In this document: one piece after another, positions 9,389 to 19,905 of the stretch | How positions within the stretch are numbered: position 1 is the stretch's first letter | How the letters are laid out: each line of letters starts with the position of its first letter | Source of the DNA: Dokdonia sp. | GTDB taxonomy: Bacteria > Bacteroidota > Bacteroidia > Flavobacteriales > Flavobacteriaceae | Length of the DNA stretch: 64,000 bases | Direction of reading: 5' to 3' | NCBI GenBank assembly: GCA_020630915.1 | Contig: JAHDIF010000009.1 | Location: forward strand, 47,680-111,679 | Made by a program: the position numbers and the translations under genes | The notes under the pieces: model-generated | What the model was told of the DNA's origin: nothing | The model's input: only the letters and a program-made list of their open reading frames with translations | Databases searched by the model: none

Positions 9389-12052
9389 TTATCTAATAAT
9401 CAGCTTTGTAGTTTCTGATATCGTAGCTGTCTGTAATTGCATCAAATAAACACCTCTAGACAGGTTGCTTGCATTCACATTTAGCGAGCCTTCTAACAAC
9501 GCATTTTGCTCAAATATCTTCCGACCATTAAGATCAAAAATACTAATCTGACCTTCTCCTAAACTCGCTGCAACGTTAATCGTTACTTCACCGTTAGATG
9601 GGTTAGGGAATACACTAAATGTTGTTGAGGCTAAATCTTGCACTCCTAATGAAGCGTCAAAACAAGGGCTCTCAGGATCATCTACCGCAGGTGTATCAAA
9701 AGCTTCTACCTGATCTGTACGACTAAATTTACTGCCTTGCTGCGCACTTACTCCTAGACCTCTTGTTGCAAAAACGCCCCATACAGAACATTTTATGGTT
9801 GCTTTATCCTCGTCTGCAATCATTGTATTAATATCTACCGCTGCAAGTATACCGTCTCTACCATCAACAAATCCAGGATTACATGACTGTAACTTTAGAC
9901 CATCGATAACCAACTGCAAGGCGATATTATTTCCTCCTGTACCATTGTAAATATCTTCATCAAAACCGTACTCATCAATAAGCATCCAGGTCATGTCCCA
10001 CAACATAGTAGACCATACAGTACCGATACCGTGCGGTTGAGAAATAGCTGCTGTATTATTGGTGTCTCCATAAGTAAGGTCATTTACTGCAAAATCTGTA
10101 CTGTAAGGTGCTGGTCTAATCCCTGGACCATCTACAGGTTGTCCCGTAGCATATGTCCCTATGCCCCTTGCTTCTTCAGCAAAATCATCCGGATTCATTG
10201 TAAGGATGAGTCCAAAATAATCTGACCATCCTTCTCCCATTTGTTCATCATTAAATAAACAACTTGCAGCAGCAGGCCCTCCTGTTAATCTGTTTGAGAT
10301 ACCGTGTCCATATTCGTGCGCTATAATTCCGTTATCCAAACTACCATCTAACTGGTATGGCCCTGCATTAAGCAATGAAACATTAATCATTTCTCCAGCT
10401 TGTAAAGCAGCAATTATTGCTTCTCCATCTGCTTGTGTCACCATAATGCTTGGTATTGTAACCTGATTTCCAACAGCGCCTGCTCCCATTGCTATTGGAT
10501 CATCTGCGACGTTATTAACCATAATAACAGCAATAGCTCCTTCATTCTCCGCCGCAAGTACTTTAAATCCAAACTCACATTCTCCTCTTCGTATCACAGC
10601 AATCTTACCATTTAAGTCTGCTCCGTTTATAATGGTATCACAGGCATCTATCTCATCTGTAGAAACACCTCCATCATTGTTATCCTCGGATAAGGCTAAA
10701 TCTCCAACGAGTGGCGTATCTTCTGGTAATGGAGCACCAAACCCAGCTGGCACACCTAAATAACCTCCATCTAAAGTTCCTCCATTAATCGTTAAGGCCT
10801 CTCCGGGATCTCCTGCCGCACTCCATAAGAACATGCTCATCCTAGGATTAGAACCGTCTGGAGGCGTCCCAAAAGTAGCGTTATTTAAACCTCCACCATC
10901 TTGAGAATCTGCAAAAACAAAATCATTTCCTGCTCCTTCACCTGTATAATTAGTCTGCTGGAAATTCCCCGAAACCTCATCAAAACCATATTGATACATC
11001 ACATCATGCAGTATATTGTTCCAATAAAATAGATTGGTAGTAACCGCATCTAACATGTTTACCGGTGCGGTGTCAAATTGATATTCAAAATTAAAATCTA
11101 AAGCCGCTCCGCCATCTGGCGAAAAACCTGGATTATTATCTGCATCAATATCATCTGATGCTAGTACATTATTCCCTCTTGTAATTGTAAATTCTGCTCC
11201 TTCTACCCCATCTGTATCGTGCCATCCAAAAGGTGAGGCTTCAAGATCTTGTGGATCTACCACTAGTTCATTAGCCCCGTGGTTAGGGCTCTCTAATGGC
11301 ATAGGAAAAACATTGTATTGCTCCCCTGCTAGCGCAACACTCGCTGCTTCTTGAGCAAAGCCAAAAACTTCTTCCGACTCTTTGCTAGCAACACTCGTGG
11401 TGTTGCCATGCTTATGTGAATCAAATGTGCAACTAACAATCCAATCTTGTTGATTTAATAATTCACCCGTAAGTGCATCAATTCTTACACTATACCAATG
11501 TGGTTGATTGGTCATGTGTATACTAAGATCCCACGCGAGTTTTAATTGATTATCCTCCGTAGTTTGATACACCAATTTTACAGGTACATTATCAAAAGAT
11601 ACTCCTCCTTGATTGAGTAGCACCTCTTGACCCGAAATGGTTTCCAAAATTGAAAAGTTAGCATTTCCTGCTCCCAACAATTCAGAAGCTGTTGTTGCAG
11701 CTTGTAATGGAGAAAGAACAGGAGTTGTAGCATTAACGCTACCTACAATGCCTCTTCTTAAATTATCTCCAATATGTACAATTTGCTCTCCTTTAAAAGC
11801 CGCCGAAACATTACCGTTAAATACTTCAATTCCGTTTACTTTTTGAATTGCATAAAGGTGAACTACTCCATTTTTTCTTGATAGATATTGGTTATATGTA
11901 GATAACTCCTCCACATCTTGTTCTAGAAGACCATCTGCGGCTCGGGTAGTCAATAAATTATCTTTAAGTAATGTCATATAATCTTGAGCTTGTAACGTAC
12001 TAAACGCAAGAACAAACATTACTACAAAAGCAATTGTGTATTTCTTTTTCAT
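9389..12052 (-). CDS. secreted M36 (fungalysin-type) metalloprotease with PA domain and T9SS C-terminal sorting domain
   Basis: HEYGHGISNRLTGG zinc motif; PA-like CDTIINGADLNGKIAVIRRGECEFGFKVLAAE; C-terminal SVFPNPSNGEVTI...GVYLMQLQT. Confidence 0.9.
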   Translation of the reverse strand: MKKKYTIAFVVMFVLAFSTLQAQDYMTLLKDNLLTTRAADGLLEQDVEELSTYNQYLSRKNGVVHLYAIQKVNGIEVFNGNVSAAFKGEQIVHIGDNLRRGIVGSVNATTPVLSPLQAATTASELLGAGNANFSILETISGQEVLLNQGGVSFDNVPVKLVYQTTEDNQLKLAWDLSIHMTNQPHWYSVRIDALTGELLNQQDWIVSCTFDSHKHGNTTSVASKESEEVFGFAQEAASVALAGEQYNVFPMPLESPNHGANELVVDPQDLEASPFGWHDTDGVEGAEFTITRGNNVLASDDIDADNNPGFSPDGGAALDFNFEYQFDTAPVNMLDAVTTNLFYWNNILHDVMYQYGFDEVSGNFQQTNYTGEGAGNDFVFADSQDGGGLNNATFGTPPDGSNPRMSMFLWSAAGDPGEALTINGGTLDGGYLGVPAGFGAPLPEDTPLVGDLALSEDNNDGGVSTDEIDACDTIINGADLNGKIAVIRRGECEFGFKVLAAENEGAIAVIMVNNVADDPIAMGAGAVGNQVTIPSIMVTQADGEAIIAALQAGEMINVSLLNAGPYQLDGSLDNGIIAHEYGHGISNRLTGGPAAASCLFNDEQMGEGWSDYFGLILTMNPDDFAEEARGIGTYATGQPVDGPGIRPAPYSTDFAVNDLTYGDTNNTAAISQPHGIGTVWSTMLWDMTWMLIDEYGFDEDIYNGTGGNNIALQLVIDGLKLQSCNPGFVDGRDGILAAVDINTMIADEDKATIKCSVWGVFATRGLGVSAQQGSKFSRTDQVEAFDTPAVDDPESPCFDASLGVQDLASTTFSVFPNPSNGEVTINVAASLGEGQISIFDLNGRKIFEQNALLEGSLNVNASNLSRGVYLMQLQTATISETTKLIIR

Positions 12053-12142
12053 ATTATTATTGGGTGTTTGATTTTTTAGTATTTAAAAATAAGATAGAAA
12101 TTGTTAAATTTTTAATAAAATGGGCGTATTTAACACATTTGT

Positions 12143-13480
12143 CTAATCCTGTACACTTAAGCCTTTAATTTTTTGAAATAAGCGCAAAGATTGACCATCT
12201 GTCTTTAAAGAGATTTGGTTACATATATATAACAACTCGTCATATAAAAGTCCCCTTCCTCCTTCGTTAAATTCTCCGAAAATAGTAAGTACCAATTTAT
12301 CATAGTGTGTCGGTGCTTCTTGAAGTGCCTTACACCGCACATCTAAAAGAGTTGTAAGGATCTCATAACCAGCAATTTCTTTCTCAATAACCTCCTGACT
12401 TTGATAAATATTCGAGATACTTATTTTAAGAATATCCTGGATTTGAGCTTCGTACTTCGATTTGTCTAATAATGCTTTCGCGAAAGCGCCCTTAAGAATA
12501 GCCTCTTCATTTTGCATAAAAATGCGTACTGCATCATCTATAAGTGTACCTATAGCCAGTGCTCTCAAGTATCCAACACGAGCTGCCTTAGTGGATAGCT
12601 CATAATATTTCTTAGTATTTATACTTGGAACGAGTTTTACCATATACTCCAGTGCATATTCTTCTGATATGAGTCCAAGATTGATACCGTCTTCAAAATC
12701 TATAATCGTGTAGCAAATATCGTCTGCTGCCTCCACTAGAAAGGTAAGCGGGTGGCGTGCATAGCTTATATCATTTCCTTTTCTAGTTTGTACAAGTCCC
12801 AATTCTTGAGCCACTTCTTGAAAAGATGCTTTATCACTTTGGAAAAAGCCATACTTCTTATCGGCAATATGAGGGGTAGGTTTTTTAGGAAGTGACTCTT
12901 TAGGGTACTTCATAAAAGCTCCTAAGGTCGCATACGAAAGTCGCAAGCCTCCAGAAGCTCCAGGATGAGACTCTGTAAGCACTTTGAAACCATTTGCATT
13001 TCCTTCAAAAGAGCACAGGTCTTCATACTCTTTTGGGGTAAGTTCTTTTTGAAAACGCTTTCCGTTTCCATTTTTAAAGTAATCGCCTATGGCTTTCTCG
13101 CCACTATGTCCAAAAGGAGGATTGCCTATATCGTGTGCAAGTGCTGCAGCTGCTACAATCGCTCCAAAGTCATTAAAATGATAGCCATGAACTTCAGCTA
13201 GATGCGGGTATTTTTCAAGAATTTGTCTTCCCACCTGTCTCCCAAGCGATCTTCCTACGACAGAAACCTCAAGACTATGTGTAAGTCGCGTATGGACAAA
13301 ATCAGTTTTAGACAAAGGGATCACCTGCGTTTTATCCTGTAGACTCCTAAAGGCACTCGAGAAAATAATACGGTCATAATCTACCTCAAAACCCAACCGA
13401 GTTTCATCCTGTTCCTTACGTAGTCTTTTATTAGTATCGCCTTGTCGTTTTAGAGACAAGAGCTGTTCCCACTGCATCAT
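12143..13480 (-). CDS. dgt: deoxyguanosinetriphosphate triphosphohydrolase
   Basis: 445 aa; FRSLQDKTQV, HTRLTHSLEVS and AHDIGNPPFGHSGE HD motifs. Confidence 0.93.
   Translation of the reverse strand: MMQWEQLLSLKRQGDTNKRLRKEQDETRLGFEVDYDRIIFSSAFRSLQDKTQVIPLSKTDFVHTRLTHSLEVSVVGRSLGRQVGRQILEKYPHLAEVHGYHFNDFGAIVAAAALAHDIGNPPFGHSGEKAIGDYFKNGNGKRFQKELTPKEYEDLCSFEGNANGFKVLTESHPGASGGLRLSYATLGAFMKYPKESLPKKPTPHIADKKYGFFQSDKASFQEVAQELGLVQTRKGNDISYARHPLTFLVEAADDICYTIIDFEDGINLGLISEEYALEYMVKLVPSINTKKYYELSTKAARVGYLRALAIGTLIDDAVRIFMQNEEAILKGAFAKALLDKSKYEAQIQDILKISISNIYQSQEVIEKEIAGYEILTTLLDVRCKALQEAPTHYDKLVLTIFGEFNEGGRGLLYDELLYICNQISLKTDGQSLRLFQKIKGLSVQD
12474..12487. repeat. palindrome GCTTTCGCGAAAGC (in dgt, AFAKA frame)
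   Basis: Exact 14-mer; encodes GAFAKAL. Confidence 0.97.
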
Positions 13481-13520
13481 ATATTCTTTATCTTATGAAG
13501 AGCAATATACATTTTGTTAC

Positions 13521-13534
13521 GCTTTCGCGAAAGC
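13521..13534. repeat. palindrome GCTTTCGCGAAAGC (intergenic)
   Basis: Exact 14-mer between divergent dgt and the TonB receptor gene. Confidence 0.97.
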
Positions 13535-13705
13535 GCACTTATCCAATATCTTACCCCTACCAGAAAACCTTTTCTTAACATTAGACTAAAGTCAGCTAAC
13601 ATTGAGACAACACAAAGGTCACACCTTCCTAAAATAACAATAACATTAGGGTAACCAGTAGGGCGGATTTACGTACCATCTTTGCATCGAATTTATACCC
13701 TATTA

Positions 13706-16558
13706 ATGAAACACGTATTTCTTTTTGTATTGATACTAACAAGTATCGCGTTAAATGCCCAAAATGGGTCAATTTCTGGAACGTTGCAAGACGGTGAAGC
13801 TGCCGGTCAGCCCTTACCGTTTGCAAATATCATAATTAAAGGTACTACGCAAGGTACCACCTCAGACTTTGATGGAAACTATAGTATTGACAATGTTGCA
13901 CCTGGAACGTATACTATAGAATTTTCTTTTGTTGGATACGAAACAAAAGAAATTGCAGCTGTAATCGTTACCGCAGATAACATCACAAACCTTGACGCAA
14001 CTCTTAATGCGAATGCTGCAGCTCTAGACGAAGTAATTGTAAAAACCACTGTGCGTAAAGAAACAGAAGCGGCGCTTCTTTTAGATCAGAAAAAAGCAAC
14101 GGTCATTAAACAAAGTATAGGTGCTCAAGAACTTGCGCGTAAAGGAATAAGCAATGCGGCAGCTGCAGTCACTAAAATTTCTGGTATTTCTAAACAAGAA
14201 GGTGGCGGTAATGTATACGTACGTGGTCTTGGAGATAGATATTTAAATACAACCTACAACGGGTTGTCCCTACCTGCAAATAATATTGAGAAAAAGAATA
14301 TGGACTTAGGCCTCTTCTCTTCTGATGTTATCCAGAATGTAGGTGTGAGCAAAACATATGCAGCCAACTTTTACGGAGATTTTGCCGCTGGAAATGTAGA
14401 TATCGTTGCAAAAGAGTACACAGGTGATTTCTTTCTTGATGCAGATCTAGGAACCACTTTTAACACCAATGCTGTTGGGAAAGATTTTCTTAAGAGTGAA
14501 GGAACAGGATACTTTGGCTTTTATAATAGATATCAGAATAATCCATTTGCGGTGATCTTATCACACGGCGTAGATCCAATATCTTCTGGCGCCACAACGG
14601 GGTTATCTGGAAGTATCTCAGGAGGAAAGTCTTGGGACATAGGAGAAGAATCAAGACTCAGTGTGTTTGCTACGACTTCTTTTGGGAGTAATTTTGAGTA
14701 TAGAAGAGGACAACAGGCCAATGTTACAGGAGCAGCAAATACTATTTTTGAAGAAGCTGAAGAGTTTGAGTTTAGTCGTACCACTACAGCAATGGCAAAC
14801 ATCGTATATCGTATAAATGGTGATCATAAAATAAAATTTAATTCTCTCTTTATAAACGACGCTACAGATGAGGTAGGGCGATTTGGTATAGACGGTAATG
14901 GATTCTTTAGAGGAACTGTAGCAGATGACGATGACTTTGGGTTCTTTACTCAAAATGTGCAGTTTGAGCAGGATATGATTTATGTAAACCAGCTCACTGG
15001 AATAAGTCGCTATAATGACAAAATAAAAGTAGATTATGGCGTGGGCTACAACAAAGTGCTCGCACGCCAGCCAGACAGAAAACGTATCGCACTAGAACAA
15101 TATGATCTTGCACTTGATAATGACGAGAATACAAGTCCTATTTTTTTTAGCCAAGTAGTCTTTGACAACCAGAGATATTTCCAAAACATTGATGACAGTG
15201 AGTTTAATGCTCGGGTAAATATAAACTACGCAATGTCTGAAGACCTCACTTTTAATTTTGGTTACAATGGACGTTCTAAAAATCGTTCTTTTGACAACCA
15301 ACGTTTTGGGTATGAAATCATTAATCCAGGAACAGAAGTACAAGACCCAAATAATCTGAATGAGGTTTTTAATATTGAAAATCTAGGGACGGTATATAAC
15401 ACAAGAGTTTTTAGAAGCCTAGAAGGTTTAAGCAATACAAACCTGCCAGGAGAGTTAGAAAATACGTACTCTGGAGAACTTAATGTGCACGCATTGTATG
15501 CAGATGCCACCTATAAAATGGGAGAAAAATGGACAATCACTCCTGGTTTGAGAGTAGAGGCATTTAATCAAAATATTGAATATAATGTAATCAATCTTGC
15601 ATTTAACAATCCTGGCAGTAATGAGGCTACAGAAACTTTTTTACTTCCAAGTTTGAATGTGAAATATGCGCTAACAGAAGACAAAAACCTTCGTTTTTCT
15701 GCTAGTAGAACTGTTTCTAACCCAGAGTTTAAGGAAGTAGCTCCTTTTGTGTATGAAAATGTTACAGATCGTATTGGAGGAAATCCAGACCTGTTAAACG
15801 ATCCAGCGTTTTCAACCATTCTTAATTTTGATGCGAAATATGAATGGTTTTTAAGTAGAGGTGAGATTTTCTCTATAGGCGCTTTCGCCAAAATGATCAA
15901 TAATCCCGTAAACCTCGTATCTGCAAATGACGCAACAGGGACGCAACGCTTCTTTAGAACAGGTGATAAAGCTGAAATTTTTGGAATTGAATTAGAAGTG
16001 CGCAAGACATTAATACAAGACGAAGAAGAAAACAAATTACTTTCTGCTGGATTAAATGTAACCTACACTTCTACAAAACAAGATTTGAAAACAGTTTCAG
16101 GGACGTTTAATACAAACTTTAACCGAGACTCAGACGAGTTACAAGGAGCGTCTCCATTTCTTATAAATGCAGACCTAAGCTACTCTCCTACTTTTGGCAC
16201 TTACAAGCCTATGGCAAACCTTGTGTTTTCATACTTTTCAGATCGTATAGATGCATTAGGATCAGGACAACTAGGAAATATTGTAGAGAAAGGGGTTCCA
16301 ACATTAGACTTCATTTGGAAAAATAAAATCAATGAGCATTTTGAAATTAATGCAAGTATTAAAAATTTATTGAACCCTACCATAGCTCGTGTAAGAGAAA
16401 ACGCAAACATAGGAGTAAGTTTAGCACAACAACTCAATATTCCGGTAACAGAAGTTATAGACAGCAACGGAAATTCACAATTTATAGCAGAAGAGTTTGA
16501 CCTTTCAAGTTACAAAAGAGGTGTAAATATAGGCTTGCAATTAAAGTACACATTTTAA
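13706..16558 (+). CDS. TonB-dependent receptor with carboxypeptidase-regulatory N-terminal domain
   Basis: SISGTLQDGEAAGQPLPFANIIIKGTTQGTTSDFDGNYSI, plug NVYVRGLGDRYLNTTYNG, C-terminal aromatic YTF. Confidence 0.9.
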   Translation: MKHVFLFVLILTSIALNAQNGSISGTLQDGEAAGQPLPFANIIIKGTTQGTTSDFDGNYSIDNVAPGTYTIEFSFVGYETKEIAAVIVTADNITNLDATLNANAAALDEVIVKTTVRKETEAALLLDQKKATVIKQSIGAQELARKGISNAAAAVTKISGISKQEGGGNVYVRGLGDRYLNTTYNGLSLPANNIEKKNMDLGLFSSDVIQNVGVSKTYAANFYGDFAAGNVDIVAKEYTGDFFLDADLGTTFNTNAVGKDFLKSEGTGYFGFYNRYQNNPFAVILSHGVDPISSGATTGLSGSISGGKSWDIGEESRLSVFATTSFGSNFEYRRGQQANVTGAANTIFEEAEEFEFSRTTTAMANIVYRINGDHKIKFNSLFINDATDEVGRFGIDGNGFFRGTVADDDDFGFFTQNVQFEQDMIYVNQLTGISRYNDKIKVDYGVGYNKVLARQPDRKRIALEQYDLALDNDENTSPIFFSQVVFDNQRYFQNIDDSEFNARVNINYAMSEDLTFNFGYNGRSKNRSFDNQRFGYEIINPGTEVQDPNNLNEVFNIENLGTVYNTRVFRSLEGLSNTNLPGELENTYSGELNVHALYADATYKMGEKWTITPGLRVEAFNQNIEYNVINLAFNNPGSNEATETFLLPSLNVKYALTEDKNLRFSASRTVSNPEFKEVAPFVYENVTDRIGGNPDLLNDPAFSTILNFDAKYEWFLSRGEIFSIGAFAKMINNPVNLVSANDATGTQRFFRTGDKAEIFGIELEVRKTLIQDEEENKLLSAGLNVTYTSTKQDLKTVSGTFNTNFNRDSDELQGASPFLINADLSYSPTFGTYKPMANLVFSYFSDRIDALGSGQLGNIVEKGVPTLDFIWKNKINEHFEINASIKNLLNPTIARVRENANIGVSLAQQLNIPVTEVIDSNGNSQFIAEEFDLSSYKRGVNIGLQLKYTF

Positions 16559-16598
16559 TCAATCATAAACTAACAGAATACTAATAAAAATTTAAAAA

Positions 16599-17756
16599 AT
16601 GAAAACAAACAAATTTCTCTTAAGTCTTTTTGCTGTAGCAACCCTATTTGTAGGATGTGCAGATGACGATACTGCAGATGTAACTATTAATCAAAATGGT
16701 GGTGTGACAAATCCAACTTCTAATGTCATAGGAGGAACCCTTACAGAAGATCTTACACTTTCTACGGGAACTGAGTACTCATTAGAGTCTGCTCTTATTG
16801 TACCGGAAGGATTTACTTTAACAGTAGAGCCAGGAGTAGTGGTAAAAGCTGCTTCAGGATCTGACGTTTATATTGCAGTTTTACAAGATGGAACTATAAA
16901 TGCAGAGGGCACCTCCTCTAACCCAATAGTATTTACATCGGCAGACTCAACTCCAAACCCTGGTGATTGGGGCGGTCTTATTATCTTGGGGAGAGCACCT
17001 ATCAACTCAGTAGTAGGAGGTGATGCTACTTCTACCTCAGAAATTGGAGGATTACCATATGGAGGAAGTGTCGCAAACGATAATTCAGGTATATTACGAT
17101 ATGTGCGTATTGAATACTCTGGAGGAGCGGCAGATGCTGCATCAGAAAATAACGGATTCTCATTTTATGCAGTAGGTAATGGAACGACTATAGAATATAT
17201 CCAAGCTTTTGAAGGAGCAGATGATGGTGTAGAGTTTTTTGGAGGCACAGTAGACGCTTCTTTTGTTTCTGTTATTGGAGCACAAGATGATTCTGTAGAC
17301 TGGACAGAAGGATACACCGGCTCTTTAACAAACGTTTATATTGAGCACAGACAGATACATGACAAAGGAATAGAAGGTGATGGTTTTAATACCGATATAG
17401 GAAATAACTCTAGCCCAGTATTTTGGTCTGCTCCAACAATTGCAAATCTTACTATTAATGGCCTAGGGTCTTCTAATGAAAATGAAGCAGTAAGATTACG
17501 TGCTGGAACGAGAGCAGTTATAAGCAATGTTCTGCTTCAAGGATTTACAGAAGGTTTTGATCTTGATGATACAGAAACAGGCAATGGTGTATTAGCTGGA
17601 GAAACGTCTATTACAGATATCACATTTGATGATGTGACATTGAACCTTAAGAATGATACGGGTGCTGCTTTTGACGAATCAGATGTTATAAGTGGTGTAA
17701 ATAATGGGGTTGGGGCAGATTATGCTTCTTGGAGTGCTGGCTGGACTCGTGACTAA
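16599..17756 (+). CDS. beta-helix-type lipoprotein paired with the TonB receptor
   Basis: Lipobox FVGCADDD; GTSSNPIVFTSADSTPNPGDWGGLIILG-type repeats. Confidence 0.7.
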   Translation: MKTNKFLLSLFAVATLFVGCADDDTADVTINQNGGVTNPTSNVIGGTLTEDLTLSTGTEYSLESALIVPEGFTLTVEPGVVVKAASGSDVYIAVLQDGTINAEGTSSNPIVFTSADSTPNPGDWGGLIILGRAPINSVVGGDATSTSEIGGLPYGGSVANDNSGILRYVRIEYSGGAADAASENNGFSFYAVGNGTTIEYIQAFEGADDGVEFFGGTVDASFVSVIGAQDDSVDWTEGYTGSLTNVYIEHRQIHDKGIEGDGFNTDIGNNSSPVFWSAPTIANLTINGLGSSNENEAVRLRAGTRAVISNVLLQGFTEGFDLDDTETGNGVLAGETSITDITFDDVTLNLKNDTGAAFDESDVISGVNNGVGADYASWSAGWTRD

Positions 17757-17776
17757 TTGAATTTGAAAATAGCCAA

Positions 17777-17811
17777 TAAAAAAAGGTCTCATTATTTGAG
17801 ACCCTTTTTTT
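17777..17811. terminator. bidirectional terminator
   Basis: AAAAAAAGGTCTC...GAGACCCTTTTTTT. Confidence 0.8.
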
Positions 17812-17827
17812 ATTTATAGGTTAATAC

Positions 17828-17841
17828 GCTTTCGCGAAAGC
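17828..17841. repeat. palindrome GCTTTCGCGAAAGC (intergenic, next to terminator)
   Basis: Exact; extended 20-bp form TACGCTTTCGCGAAAGCGTA. Confidence 0.97.
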
Positions 17842-17851
17842 GTACTATTCT

Positions 17852-18217
17852 TTATTTATTACTTACTATCCGAGAACCTTCATTCTTCCAAGTATTTACA
17901 GAAGTTATTCTAGAATTTGTATAAGAAACCTCAGTAAGTGTATCTCCCTTCCAGAAAAACCAGGTCCCCACTTTGTTGCCATTTTCATATTGGGCAGCAG
18001 CAGTTTTAACGCCTTTGCGATCATAACTAATCCACTCTCCTGTTAACTTACCCTCTTTAGTAAAAAATCCTGTCTGACTTAATTCACCACTATCGTGATA
18101 TAGCGTAGCTTTAATGATATCACCATCTTGTACATAAAGATCTTTTTTCACTATATCCTGTGCACTTACGCTAAAAAAAGCAAAAACAAATGCTGTTAAA
18201 ATGAATATTTTTTTCAT
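17852..18217 (-). CDS. secreted MORN-repeat protein
   Basis: Signal peptide ...FFSVSAQ; MORN-like DSGELSQTGFFTKEGKLTGEWISYDRKGVKTAAAQYENGNKVGTWFFW. Confidence 0.7.
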   Translation of the reverse strand: MKKIFILTAFVFAFFSVSAQDIVKKDLYVQDGDIIKATLYHDSGELSQTGFFTKEGKLTGEWISYDRKGVKTAAAQYENGNKVGTWFFWKGDTLTEVSYTNSRITSVNTWKNEGSRIVSNK

Positions 18218-18248
18218 CCTGTAGTATTTAAAAATTACTGTCGTCCAT

Positions 18249-18256
18249 CAAATTTA
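18249..18256 (-). promoter_or_regulatory. -10 element for the MORN-protein gene (TAAATTTG on the - strand)
   Basis: TAnnTTTG match on the - strand, 32 bp upstream of the start codon. Confidence 0.45.
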
Positions 18257-18287
18257 ATAAAAGCCTAACGATTTTTAAACTTTTAAG

Positions 18288-18309
18288 TAACATTAATTTT
18301 ACATTAATC
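18288..18309. promoter_or_regulatory. 11-bp tandem direct repeat TAACATTAATT/TTACATTAATC (candidate Pho-type box)
   Basis: Two units in exact 11-bp register upstream of the MORN gene. Confidence 0.45.
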
Positions 18310-18513
18310 CCATAACTAACTAATTTACATATAATTAATATTAAATTTTATTTGTTTTAAATGCTTGCCACGAACTCATTTTATCATACGTGATTTAAAG
18401 ATTCCCTAATAATAAGTTTACACGATTCCAAATACTGATTAAGAAATTAGTCCCGTCTTTACAAAAGAACATTTCAATATTTTTAGTTTTTGTCGACCTA
18501 ATTTTGAAATGGC

Positions 18514-18541
18514 GGGCTACCCATTGGGTAGCCCTTTTTTT
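18514..18541 (+). terminator. strong intrinsic terminator without an upstream + strand CDS
   Basis: GGGCTACCCA..TGGGTAGCCC followed by TTTTTTT. Confidence 0.75.
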
Positions 18542-18561
18542 GACTTAATGGTAATCTGTAT

Positions 18562-18583
18562 TTAACAATGGCTTAACATTAAT
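18562..18583 (+). promoter_or_regulatory. 11-bp direct repeat TTAACAATGGC/TTAACATTAAT (candidate Pho-type box)
   Basis: TTAACA-N5-TTAACA immediately upstream of the porin gene. Confidence 0.5.
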
Positions 18584-18619
18584 AGCGGTTCTTTGCACTC
18601 GACAAAAACTAAAATAATA

Positions 18620-19828
18620 ATGAAATTTAAAATTACACTTGTAACAGTACTTTTCTGTACGTTGTTCTCTTTTCAATCAAACGCTCAAAAAGTTGTTGAC
18701 TCAAAATTTGGTAAAGGCGTTTTTAATGTAATTGCAAAGGATAGTTCTTGGAGCATGAAATTTGCGACGAGAATGCAATTTTTATCTACCTCCGTTCTTG
18801 CAGCAGATGAGCCTAACTCGGCTGAAATAGAACAAAACTTTTTAATACGTCGTGCACGATTTAAATTTGATGGATTTGCCTTTAGCCCAAAATTGAAATA
18901 CAAATTTGAGCTTGGACTATCCAATCGTGATATCTCAGGAGGATCAGAATTTACAAGAAACACCCCTCGCTACATTCTTGATGCTGTTGTCATGTGGAAT
19001 TTTGCAGGAAACTGGGAGCTATGGGCAGGACAGACTAAACTTCCTGGTAACATAGAGCGTGTTGTTTCTTCTGGTAATCTACAGTTTGTAGATCGTTCTT
19101 TACTAAACTCTCGCTTTAATATTGATCGTGATGTGGGATTACAATTACGTCATAAGGACAAGCTAGGTGAGAATTTTGTAATAAGAGAAAAGATCGCCAT
19201 ATCTCAAGGAGAGGGACGTAATGTAACTCAAGGAAATGAAGGCGGACTTCAATATACAGCCAGGGTAGAGTTTTTACCTTTTGGAGAGTTCAAAAGCAAA
19301 GGAGATTACTCTGCTAGTGATTTAAAACGTGAAGCTACTCCAAAATTAATGGCTTCAATTAATTATGACCATAACAATAATGCGGTACGTGAGAGAAGTA
19401 ACCTAGGAGGATATATGTTCTTAAGTGATGGATCTTTATATCAGACTAATATTAATACCTTCTTTGCCGATGCCGTATTCAAATATCAAGGATTCTCTTT
19501 TACAACTGAATTTGCTAGACGAGATGCAGAAGCTGCGATCGCAGTAGAAGCAGATGGCACAGCAACTGGAGATGTAGTAAATGTAGGAAACTCATTAAAC
19601 CTACAAGCTGGATATTTACTACCTAGCAATCTTGAATTTTCAGGGAGATATACGAATGTAAATCTAGATGGCATCGCTGGTGGCGCAAAGACTGATCAAT
19701 ACACATTAGGTGCTTCCAAGTTTTTTGTAGGACACAAACTTAAGTTACAAACAGATCTTAGTTACACTACTATTAATGGTGAAGGAGATAACTGGATGTA
19801 CAGGCTACAATTAGATGTTCATTTCTAA
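18620..19828 (+). CDS. phosphate-selective porin O/P-like outer-membrane protein
   Basis: MKFKITLVTVLFCTLFSFQSNAQ signal; WSMKFATRMQFLS...FLIRRARFKFDGFAFSPKLKYKFELGLSNRD as in the OprO/P family. Confidence 0.85.
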   Translation: MKFKITLVTVLFCTLFSFQSNAQKVVDSKFGKGVFNVIAKDSSWSMKFATRMQFLSTSVLAADEPNSAEIEQNFLIRRARFKFDGFAFSPKLKYKFELGLSNRDISGGSEFTRNTPRYILDAVVMWNFAGNWELWAGQTKLPGNIERVVSSGNLQFVDRSLLNSRFNIDRDVGLQLRHKDKLGENFVIREKIAISQGEGRNVTQGNEGGLQYTARVEFLPFGEFKSKGDYSASDLKREATPKLMASINYDHNNNAVRERSNLGGYMFLSDGSLYQTNINTFFADAVFKYQGFSFTTEFARRDAEAAIAVEADGTATGDVVNVGNSLNLQAGYLLPSNLEFSGRYTNVNLDGIAGGAKTDQYTLGASKFFVGHKLKLQTDLSYTTINGEGDNWMYRLQLDVHF

Positions 19829-19832
19829 ACGA

Positions 19833-19854
19833 ATACATAACTTTTACATAACTT
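19833..19854 (+). promoter_or_regulatory. 11-bp tandem direct repeat ATACATAACTT/TTACATAACTT (candidate Pho-type box)
   Basis: 10/11 identical adjacent units 51 bp upstream of the Pit ATG. Confidence 0.5.
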
Positions 19855-19905
19855 ATAGATCGAAATAGAATTGCATTTTTGCACTTTCAAAACAACTTAT
19901 AATAC

